The translations under genes and the position numbers were made by a program. Of a stretch of DNA of 64,000 nucleotides, positions 42,051-51,900 are shown piece by piece. Within the stretch, counting starts at the first letter, position 1. Each line of letters begins with the position of its first letter. Source of the stretch: Streptomyces sp. GQFP (GTDB taxonomy: Bacteria > Actinomycetota > Actinomycetes > Streptomycetales > Streptomycetaceae); the NCBI RefSeq assembly GCF_021545335.1, contig NZ_CP089312.1:7564001-7628000 (forward strand), written 5' to 3'. Under the pieces are notes generated by a model, which saw nothing but the letters and a program-made list of their open reading frames with translations, searched no databases and had not been told where the DNA came from.

Positions 42051-45000
42051 TCAGCCCAACTGCACGACCGTGCTGTAGCCGCTGGTACGGAGTGTGCTGG
42101 CACTGCCGATGGCGGTGGCACCGCCGTGGTACAGCAGCAGGGCCCCGGCGGAGTTGGTCGCCCAGATGTCGGGGTTGCCGTCGCCGGTGTTGTCCGGGCT
42201 GCCGTAGAGCTGGGGGAAGAGGGCGGGCGTCATGCCGGTGGCGTAGACGTCGTCCCCGTCCAGGCTTGCGCCGGACGTGCCCAGGCTGGTGAGGACCGTG
42301 CCCGTCTTGTCGCTTTCGAGGATGCCCTTACGGAGGTAGAGGGTGCCGTTTGCGATGCGGTAGATCATGTCGGCGGCACCGTCGTCGTTGTAGTCGGCGA
42401 TCGTGACGAAGTCGCGGGTGCCCCAGTCGGCGGTGGTCATCTGGGTGGCCGTGGAGAAGTAGCCGCCGCTGTAGCCGGAGAAGACCCACAGCTCGGAACC
42501 GCTTGCGCCACCGGCGACGAAGAGTTCGGGCTGGCCGTCGCCGGTGATGTCGCCTGCCGACTTGATCTCGGAGAAGGTGCTGGGGGAGGGGGCGTTGGCC
42601 GGGAGCCGTACCTCGATGCGCCGACTGACGTCGAGGCCGCCGTAGCCGTCGCCAGGGTAGATGAAGAGTCCGCCGTCGGGGGTGCGCATCACCCAGTCCG
42701 TCGCGCCGTCGGCGGGGGCGAAGTCGCCGTTGTGGGTGATCAGGGAGTACTGGGGGTTGGTGGAGGCGCCGTCCCAGAGGTGGGGGGCGGTGCCCTCGTC
42801 CATCAGCAGCTTCCAGCGCTCGTGGATGCCCCAGGAACCGGATATCCACGTACCGCTCTTGGACACCGCGGTGATCAGCAGGTTTCCGGCGGCGGAGAGG
42901 GAGGCGAAGTCGGGGGCACCGTCACCGCTGAGGTCGCCTGCGGCGTCGGCCTTGGTGCGTGGCGTGACGTAGAAGCTGTATTTGCGTTCGGGGGAGATGT
43001 TGCCCGCCGCGTCCACGGCCTTGGCGTAGAGGGTGTTGGGGCCGGCGGAAGGGGGCTTGACGCCCGTGACGGTGAGCGAGGTGACGGGAGTGCTGGTGGC
43101 GCTGCAGGACTTCGTCAGGCCGTCCGTGGTTCCGCTCGTGCCGATGGCGCAGATCCAACTGGCGGTGTTCGTCGAGTTGATGGAATAGACGAACTTCACG
43201 ATGTCGGTGTCTTTGGTGTCACCGACCTTGAAGGTGAAGGCGCCGGCGGTGCCGAACGGCTCGTCCGACCAGACCTCGCTGTCGCCGTTGATGTCGGTGT
43301 CCTCGGGGAACTCCGCCGAGCTGACCTTGGGCGAGGAGGGGAGAGTCGTGTCGTAGGTGAACCGGCACCACTTGGTGCCGCCGCTGGGCCCCCAACTGCT
43401 GCTGGACTGGTCGTCCCAGGCACGTACCCGCCACTGGTAGGTGACGCCGTTGACCAGGCTCTCAAGGACGGCCGAACCGGTCTCACCGTTGCTGATCGTG
43501 CTGTAGATGCTCCGCTTGGTGTTGTTGTAGTTGTCGGCGTCGTCGGTGCCGTCCCGCCCGATCTCGAACTCCAGCTTGGTGAGGACCCCGTCGGGGTCGG
43601 TCGCCTTGGCACTGATGTAGGGCGTGGTCTTGCCGAGACGGATGTAGGGCTTGGCGCTGGTGTCGCAGGAACCGGGCTGCATGTCGATCGCGGTCGGGGC
43701 GTTGGGCCTGCGGTTGTAGGTGACGGACACCTCGGGGGAGCCGTCCTCCTCGGCCTTGAACTTCTTCCAGGAGTAGGAGTCCGTCTCCAGGCTGGTCGCG
43801 TTGGAGGTGGGAGCGGCCGATGAATTGGACGCCACCAGACCGATGTTGAGGGTGGACCAGCCGTTGTCGGCGGCGTCCTGGGCCAGCGAGGTGAGCGTGA
43901 AGTGGACGTTCGTGTCGGGGCAGGAGCTGTTGGACTTCCAGCCGTAGGCGAACGACTTCGAGGTGATCTTCCGGCTCCAGGTGGGCTGCCTGTTCCAGGT
44001 GGTGCCGGAGGAGAACGGGCCGGTGTGCCACACCTGCATGGTGCGCTTGCTGCACGACCAGGAGTGGGTCTCCAGGATCTTCAGCGTGGCGTTGGTGACG
44101 GTCGCGTCCTTGATCGACTTCTGGAACCGGAACTTGAAGAGGGACCGGGCGGTTCCCCAGGTGTCCTTCTCGAAGCCGACCCGGGCCTCCTTGGTGTCCT
44201 CGTTGTAGTTGGCGCCGTCGTAGAAGCTGGAGTTGGGGTACTTCTTGTAGACGGTGGTCCAGTTGCTCCTGAGACCGATGGTCGAGGGGTCGAGGAAGAC
44301 CGGGTACACCGGGGCCTCGGCGGCCGTGAGGTAGGCGTCGGGCGGGGTGATGGTCAGGACGCCGTCGTTGTCCACCGAGGCCTTGGCGGTGGTGGCGTGC
44401 GCGCCCTCGCCGGGGCCGTGCACGGCGGGCAGGGCGAGCGTCTCGCTCGCGGCGGCCGGAACGGCGTACGCGGCCGGGTCGGCGTCGGACTCGACGGGGC
44501 TGTTGTTCCAGGGGGCCATCGGGTCGTCCGTGCCCCCGTCCTCCGAGGCGTCACTGTCCGAGGAGCCGCCGTTCCCGGACCACTCCTCGACGACTTCCGG
44601 GTTCTCGTTGGTGCCGGTGGCGGCGTCCGGGTCGGCGGACGGGGTGTCCGTGTCGTGCGTGCCGGCCGAGTCCCACAGGAACGGGGTGGGCGAGACGGTG
44701 ATCTCGTTGCCGTCCTTGTCCTTGCCGCGCAGGACGTCGGTGGCGGCGTCGAGGGAGAAGGCGAGGGTGGGCGAGGTGAAGCGGTAGCGGGGCGGGTCGG
44801 CGGCCAGTGCGGCGGCGGCCTCCGGGGTGTGGATGATCAGGACGTGGGTGTAGCCGGTGTCGCGTGCGGTGAGCATCAGGTCGACGTCCGGGAACACGCT
44901 CTCGTACAGCGCCTTGTTGTCCTCGACGACCGGCTCGGGCAGCGTGCCGGGCCACTCGACCTGTAGCTCGTGGCCTTCGGCGGTCATCGTCAGCAACGGG

Positions 45001-45614
45001 GTCCAGACGGTCTCATCGGCAGCCTGTACGGCGGACTTGCCGGTGGTGCGATAAACGGCCGAAGTGACCGTGCCCGCGGAACTTCCGCCGCTCGCCCGGG
45101 CCTTGGTGACCGGGGCGCGGTCGGGGTCGCCCGTTGCGAACGTGACCGGGTAAAGACTGTTGACGGTGGACCAGCCGTCGTCGCTTCGCCGCAGCGAGGT
45201 GTCGATCGGGGCCCACTTCCCCTCGGCGTTCTTCGCCCGCTGCGCCTGCGCGGAAGCCGTATAGGTGAAGGTGCCGTCGGGGTTGGCGTAGGTGGTGGAG
45301 AACTCGTCTGTCAGCGACGCGACTTGGACCTTCTTGCCGGTCTTGCGGGCCTGCCGCTGAGCAGTGTCCTCGTCGATCGGTTCGCTTTTGCGCTTGGTCC
45401 GGGCGTCGGCCTCGGACGACGCCTTGGACGTGCTGTCGTCGCGCAGGGCCAGGACCGTGGCACCCCCCACCAGCAGCGCCAGCGCGAGTACGCCGGCGAC
45501 GACCGCCCGCCCTCGCCCACTGCCGGTCGTCGCGCTCGGGGGTATCGCTGCGGGGGCCGCCTCGCTCGGTTCGGCGGCGCTGTCGAGGTCGCTCAAGGGG
45601 CCCTTCTCCAACAC
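42051..45614 (-). CDS. Large surface protein: DNRLRE, fibronectin-like and FG-GAP/VCBS repeats
   Basis: An 1187-residue protein with one N-terminal membrane helix (about 37-57, AVVAGVLALALLVGGATVLA), so it is exported or anchored. An acidic Asp/Ser/Glu linker lies near 330-380. The DNRLRE-type domain (about 448-680, SSFYDGANYNEDTKEARVGF and KFRFQKSIKDATVTNATLKI) is followed by fibronectin-like segments (VNGVTYQWRVRAWDD) and C-terminal FG-GAP blades with calcium motifs GDLSGDGAPDF, GDITGDGQPELF, DYNDDGAADM and DNTGDGNPDIW. It is divergent from the RHS toxin and probably its surface or export partner. The start may be GTG 45614 or TTG 45596. Confidence 0.8.
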   Translation of the reverse strand: MLEKGPLSDLDSAAEPSEAAPAAIPPSATTGSGRGRAVVAGVLALALLVGGATVLALRDDSTSKASSEADARTKRKSEPIDEDTAQRQARKTGKKVQVASLTDEFSTTYANPDGTFTYTASAQAQRAKNAEGKWAPIDTSLRRSDDGWSTVNSLYPVTFATGDPDRAPVTKARASGGSSAGTVTSAVYRTTGKSAVQAADETVWTPLLTMTAEGHELQVEWPGTLPEPVVEDNKALYESVFPDVDLMLTARDTGYTHVLIIHTPEAAAALAADPPRYRFTSPTLAFSLDAATDVLRGKDKDGNEITVSPTPFLWDSAGTHDTDTPSADPDAATGTNENPEVVEEWSGNGGSSDSDASEDGGTDDPMAPWNNSPVESDADPAAYAVPAAASETLALPAVHGPGEGAHATTAKASVDNDGVLTITPPDAYLTAAEAPVYPVFLDPSTIGLRSNWTTVYKKYPNSSFYDGANYNEDTKEARVGFEKDTWGTARSLFKFRFQKSIKDATVTNATLKILETHSWSCSKRTMQVWHTGPFSSGTTWNRQPTWSRKITSKSFAYGWKSNSSCPDTNVHFTLTSLAQDAADNGWSTLNIGLVASNSSAAPTSNATSLETDSYSWKKFKAEEDGSPEVSVTYNRRPNAPTAIDMQPGSCDTSAKPYIRLGKTTPYISAKATDPDGVLTKLEFEIGRDGTDDADNYNNTKRSIYSTISNGETGSAVLESLVNGVTYQWRVRAWDDQSSSSWGPSGGTKWCRFTYDTTLPSSPKVSSAEFPEDTDINGDSEVWSDEPFGTAGAFTFKVGDTKDTDIVKFVYSINSTNTASWICAIGTSGTTDGLTKSCSATSTPVTSLTVTGVKPPSAGPNTLYAKAVDAAGNISPERKYSFYVTPRTKADAAGDLSGDGAPDFASLSAAGNLLITAVSKSGTWISGSWGIHERWKLLMDEGTAPHLWDGASTNPQYSLITHNGDFAPADGATDWVMRTPDGGLFIYPGDGYGGLDVSRRIEVRLPANAPSPSTFSEIKSAGDITGDGQPELFVAGGASGSELWVFSGYSGGYFSTATQMTTADWGTRDFVTIADYNDDGAADMIYRIANGTLYLRKGILESDKTGTVLTSLGTSGASLDGDDVYATGMTPALFPQLYGSPDNTGDGNPDIWATNSAGALLLYHGGATAIGSASTLRTSGYSTVVQLG

Positions 45615-45911
45615 TGGTCGGGGGTTGCCCTCGGGTCCGGTGACAGACCGTGCGAACGCGCGACGCGCTGTGCTCGGGCGGTTGGAGTATGAGCAGGCGA
45701 CCCCTACGAGATCAACACCCTTGTGGAGAAAGGAAATAGACCGAGCGGGAGGGTGGCGGGCCTGACACGTTTTTTTGCTGGTCTTTGTTCAGATTTGGAA
45801 AGTGACATAGCTAACACAGCTTTATCTCGCCTTGACGCGGATCTTCACAAACCCGCAAGTTCGTCCTCATCGTTGATCGCCGTGTGCCAACGGCCTGAAC
45901 GTCTCTGATGG
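45615..45911. promoter_or_regulatory. Divergent promoter region of the surface protein and RHS genes
   Basis: About 300 bp without a gene. It is visibly richer in A/T than its surroundings, including a T-run at 45770-45777. A possible plus-strand promoter is TTGTTC (45785-45790), 17 bp, TAGCTA (45808-45813). No clear operator palindrome was seen. Confidence 0.35.
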
Positions 45912-48900
45912 TTGTGGATCGGGCTGGGGGAAGGTCGGTTGGCCGTGGGTGGGGGTTTGTCGTGGTGCGGCAGAGGTTCGCTGGCGCGCAGGTCGTCTCG
46001 TGAGCGGTTGATACGCCGAAGAGCACGGCTCGGTGTCGTCGCCGCCGTTTTCCTCGCCCTCAACATCGCTGTCCTGCCGGGCGCGGTGGCCCTGGGGCCC
46101 GACAACAACAACCCCCGTACGACAGAGGTCGAACTCGACGACCTCCAGGACACGGACACTCTCGTCCTCGACGAGACCGCGAGCGACAAGCTCGGGGAAC
46201 TCGACGGCGTCCCCTCGACCGAGCCGGAAGAGGCCTACAACCCGGCGGCAGTAGTACCGGTGCCGGCGGCGATCGGCACCGATGTGCCGGTCGCCGACCT
46301 GGCCGCGGGCACCACCAAGCAGGTCGCCGCCTCCACCGACGGCACGGTGACCGTCGGCGTCGGCGCGCCCGAGGACGCGACGGCCGCCGAGGCCGACGCC
46401 CTTGAGGGCGAGTGGACCGTCGAGGTCAAGCCCGAGGCCGAGGCGGTGGCGGCCGGAGCGCAGGGGCTCCTTCTCGAGGTCGCCCCGCCGGACACGGCCA
46501 CGGGCGAGGCGGTCGTCCAGATCGACGCGACCCGGTTCGCCGAGGCGTACAGCGCGCAGTGGCTGGACCGGCTGTCCTTCGCCCTGATGCCCGCCTGCTA
46601 CCTCACCACCCCAGACGAGGAAGGGTGTTCGACGGGCGTCCCGTTGACCACCGAGGTAGAGCGCACCGCCGACGAGGTGACCGTCCCGGTCGGCGAGACC
46701 GGCGACGACACGGGCTCGGAGACGGACCCGGGCGAGGACACCGCGACAGACGAGCCGGCCGAGGGCGCCGAGACCGAGGAGCAGGTCCAGGAGACGTTCC
46801 TCAACCTGACCGTGGACACGGCCGACCTGAACTCCGTAGCGGCCGCCGCGACCACCGGCGCCTCCACCGCCGCGAGCAACGGCGAGGACCCGTCGGTGAG
46901 TTCGGCCGTGTGGCGCGGCGACAGCCAGGCAGCGAGCGCACAGCAGGTTGCCTCCTCCGTCGGCGGCGCGCTGGTGATGGGCACCTCCTACGGGGCGGGC
47001 TCCGGCGGCGACTTCGGCGCGACGCCGATCGCCTCGGCCGGTTCCTGGTCGCAGGGCGGCTCGTCGGGCGCGTTCACGTACGCGTACACGATGGCGGGCC
47101 CGCAGGTCCCCGCGGGTCCGTCGCCGAATGTGACGCTGAGCTACAACTCGCAGTCCTCGGACGGCCGTACGTCGGCCACGAACAACCAGGTCTCGTGGAT
47201 CGGTGAGGGCTGGGACTACAACCCGGGTGCGATCACCCGTACGTTCGTGGGCTGCGCGGCCGACACGGCGAACGCGAACAACGCGGGCAAGTTCACGGGC
47301 GACCAGTGCTGGGGCTCGTACAACGCGGTGCTGTCCCTGAACGGCACCACCACCGAGCTGGTGTTGGACGACGACACCGGTGAATGGAAGAGCGCCCGCG
47401 GTGACAACACCCGCGTCGAACTGCTCACCAGCGACGACTACAAGCGCATCCTCGGTGTCACCCACACGTCCAACAATGGTGACAACGACGGGGAGTTCTG
47501 GCGGGTCACCACCAGCGACGGCACCCAGTACTACTTCGGCATGAACCGTCTGCCGGGCTGGTCCTCCGGCGACGAGGAGACCGAGTCGGTCCTGAACGTG
47601 CCGGTCGCGGGCAACCACAGCAGCGACCCGTGCCACGCCACCAAGTTCGAGGACTCCTTCTGCGACCAGGGCTGGCGCTTCCAGCTCGACTACGTCGTCG
47701 ACCTCAACGGCAACGCGATGTCGCTGTGGTGGAACAAGGAGACCAACGCCTACGCCAAGAACAACAAGGTGGCCAAGGCGGTCGAGTACGACCGAGCCGG
47801 CTACCTGACCCGCATCGACTACGGCCAGCGCGCGAGCACCCTGTTCACCGCCGAACCGCTGGGGCGCGTCAACTTCACCGCCCAGGAACGCTGTTTCAAG
47901 GACGCAGGTGTCGGGACGCCGGAGTGCTCCGAGACCAACTTCGACTCCAAGCAGTCCGATCTCACCCGGCCCTGGTACGACACCCCGGCCGACCTCGCCT
48001 GTGAGACGGGCGCGAAGTGCTCGACGTACGGTCCGACGTTCTGGTCGCGCAAGCGCCTCGCGACGGTCACCGCGTGCGCCCAGCGCGAGCAGGGCGTGAC
48101 GCTGACCGAGTACAACCCGGCCGACGACTCGGGTTCCCGCCACGCCTGCGGCATCGCGGACACGACGTACGGCACGACCCTCCTCTCGAAGGTGGACTCC
48201 TGGAGCCTCGCCCAGTCGTTCCCCTGGGGCCTGACCGGCGAGTACACCGCACTGTGGCTGGAGTCCATCACCCGCACCGGCTACGGGGTCGACGGCGACA
48301 CCCAGCCCCTCAACCCGGTCCGCTTCGGCCACAACGGCGCGCCGCTGCCCAACCGGGTCAAGGAGGGCGCGGGCGACACGGACCCGCTGTTCGGCCGGCT
48401 GCGCATCGAAACGGTGGTCTCCGAGTACGGCGGCAGCACACGCATCACGTACAAGGCACCCGAGAAGGCGTGCCTCACCGGCACGAACTTCCCCGCACCG
48501 GACAAGAACACGCTGCGCTGCTATCCGGCCTACTGGCACGCGGACGGAAACCTGGCCGACGAGCACACCTCCTGGTTCCACAAGTACGTGGTGGAGAAGA
48601 TCACCGAGGACGCCCAGTTGGCGGACGCGGTGAACGACGTGACGACGGAGTACAAGTACGAAACCGACGGGACCGACCTCGTCGCCGGCGCGCTGTGGGC
48701 CAAGAACCAGGCGGAGTTCTCCCGTCCGAAGACCCGCACGTGGGACGACTGGCGCGGCTATCCGACCACCATCACGGTCACCGGCGACACGGGTGCCCCC
48801 TCGGGCACCGTCGCCTCCAAGTCGGTCACCCGCTACTTGCGGGGCATGAGCGACGACGTCCTCGCGGACGGCACCAAGCGGACCCTGAAGGTCAAGGACA

Positions 48901-51900
48901 TCACCGGCGCGGACATCGCGGACGACCTCAAGGCCTACGCGGGCATGGTCGCGGAGTCCCTGACCTACCCCGACTACACGTCGGACACCACTGCCGACTG
49001 GATATCCCGCACGGTCAACTACCCGGACGCACCGGTGCGGTTGGCGACCCGCGACCGCACGGACGGCCCGGACGTGGTGTCGGAGCGGGTGACGCTGGGG
49101 TCGGTCAAGACGATCACCAAGTCCTCGGGCACCCGCCCGGGCGACGACGAGGAACTGCGCACGGTCCGGACGGAGACCGACTACGACGCGACGTACGGTC
49201 TGCCGACCGAGGTCCGCGAGTACGGCGACGAGGCGCAGCCCAACGACGAGTCGTGCACCCGCACCACGTACGTCAACAACGACACCAAGGAAACCGACGC
49301 CGTCACGGGCGTCTACCTGATCGGCCTGGTCAGCCAGACGATCACCACGACGGGTACGTCGACCTGCTCCACGGCGCTGTCGGCGGCGACGGCCTCGACG
49401 CTGGTCACCGGCTCGCGCGTGTTCTACGACGACGCCACCTCGCTGACCGCCACGCCCACCAAGGGCCAGGCAACCCGCACGGTGGTGCCGACGGAGGCGG
49501 GCACGGGCTGGAACTCCACCTTCCCCGAGTCGCGGACGACGTACGACGAGTTCGGCCGGGTCAAGGAGGTCAAGGGCCCCACCGCGGTGACCGGCACCAC
49601 GTCCTACGAACCGTCCTCCGGCCAGGTCTACAAGATCACGACGGTCCAGGACGATGACGTCACCGACGCGGAGCCCGGCCTGACCTCGGTCACCACGGTG
49701 GAACCCGGCCGCGGCGCCACCCTGACCTCGACCGACCCCAACGGCCGCGCCACGTCGTACGAGTACGACGCGCTTGGCCGCACGACGGCCGCCTGGGACC
49801 CCACCCAGCCCGCCACGGACGATCCCACGGCGCGCTACACGTACAACACGGTCGCGAACGAGCCGGTGTCCGTGGTCACCGAGTCACTGGAGCGGAACCC
49901 CACCTCGGCGCCCGACGGCACCAAGGCCGTCTACACGGCCTCCACCGCGATCTACGACGGTCTGGGCCGCGAACGCCAGTCCCAGACCCCGGCGGTGGGC
50001 GGCGGCAAGCTGGTCACCGACACCTTCCACAACTCCTCCGGCCAGGTCAGCAAGACCAACAACGCCTACTACATGGCGGGCGAGCCCAGCACCAAGCTGG
50101 TCGTTCCCGACTCCGACTCGCTGGTCCCCAACGAGACGAGATACACGTACGACGGCCTGGGCCGCGTGCTGACGGTCACGCCGTACCACAACTCGTACGC
50201 GCAGGACGGCACGACGCACGACAACGGCGGGACGGCCGTGCCCAGCACGGATCGCACCACCCGCTACGAGTACGGCCTGGACTACACGATCGTCCACCAG
50301 CCCAAGGGCACGCCCGGCTCCCGGGTGTGGACGGACGCGCTGGGCCGCACGGTCCAGCAGGACACGTACAGCGACACGGCGCTGACCGATGCCAACGCGA
50401 TCTCCACGACGTACGCGTACGACCTGCGCGGCGACATGGTCACCTCCACGGACGAGGTGGGCCACACCCGCACCTGGACGTACGACGCCCTCGGCCGGGT
50501 CGTCGGCACCACCGACCCCGACGCCGGCAGCACGAGCACCGACTACGACGCGGCGGGCCGCGTTGCCTCCGCGACCGACGCCCTCGGCGGGAAGCTGGCC
50601 TACAGCTACGAGCCCTACCTCCGGGTGTCGGAGGTCAACTTCACCCCGGCGGGCGAGACTTCGAGGGCAGTCCAGTCGTACGTGTACGACTCCGCCCCCG
50701 GCGGCAAGGGCCAGCTCGCCTCGGCCAAGCGCTACACGGACGGCGAGGGGTACACGACGTCGATCGCCGGCTACACGGCGGACTACCAGCCGACGTCGAT
50801 GACACTGACGATGCCCGACGGCACGACAACGGGCACGACAGCGGACGGCTTCAAGACCAACTACACGTACAACTACACGTACAACGACGACGGTCAGCTG
50901 GAGAAGTACACCACCCCCGAAGTGGGCGGTCTGACCGCCGAGTCCGTCATCACCCGCTACAACGAGGCTGGCCTCCCGGTCACGGTCTCCGGCGACGACT
51001 GGTACGTCACCGAGACCGACTACTCGCCCTACGGGCAGGTACTGCGCTCCACGGTCGGCGAGATCGGCCACCGCCTGTGGCAGGACAACTCGTTCAACGA
51101 GTCCACGGGCGAACTGCTCACCAGCGCACTGGTCCGGGAGAACGCGACCGACACGTCGGTCGTGGCCGCACACGAGGTGAGCGAGCGCGCCTATTCGTAC
51201 GACCCTTCGGGCAACATCCTGTCGGTCGCGGACAAGCTCGGCTCGGGCGCCACGTCCACCACCGACCAGCAGTGCTTCACGTACGACGCACTGGGCCAGC
51301 TGAAGACGGCATGGACGACGCCGAACGGCGGAGCCTGCAAGGCCGCCGGCAAGACGACGGCCGAGCCGGTGTACTCGGACGGCACGATCAACGTCTCGTC
51401 CAACAACGCCGGTTACTGGCAGTCGTACGAGTACGACGTGCTGGGCAACCGGAAGTCGAAGACGGTCCACAAGGCGGACCCGACGGTCACGTCCGGGACG
51501 GTGGCCACGAACAACGACGTGACCACGGACTACAACCACGGCACCAGTGATGTTGCGACGGTCAAGAACGACCAGCCGCACACCCTGACCTCGTACGACA
51601 CCACGACCCACACGTCGGCCGGGGCCGAGGTCAAGACCCGCTCCACGCAGACGTACGACGCGGCGGGCAACCTCAAGGAGCGCACCACCGGCGGCGACAC
51701 CTCCCAGGGCCTGACCTGGACGTGGGACGGCCAGGTCGAGTCGGTGACGGGCTTCGGCCCGGAGGGTTCCGGGGCGTGGGTGGGCGCGTCGGAGATGTGT
51801 TTGGACCTGACCGGTGCGAGTAGCACAGCAGGGACGGCTCTCCAGCTGTACGTGTGCAACGGAACGAAGGCGCAGAACTTCCGCCTCGACGCGCTGGACA

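Noticed and set aside
45867..48581. A 904-codon minus-strand open frame opposite the 5' half of the RHS gene
   Set aside because: Composition is typical of an antisense shadow and it has no signal, motif or ribosome-binding site.
50859..50882. Duplicated 12-bp unit AACTACACGTAC in the RHS gene
   Set aside because: An ordinary in-frame slippage within a Tyr/Thr-rich YD repeat; not a separate element.
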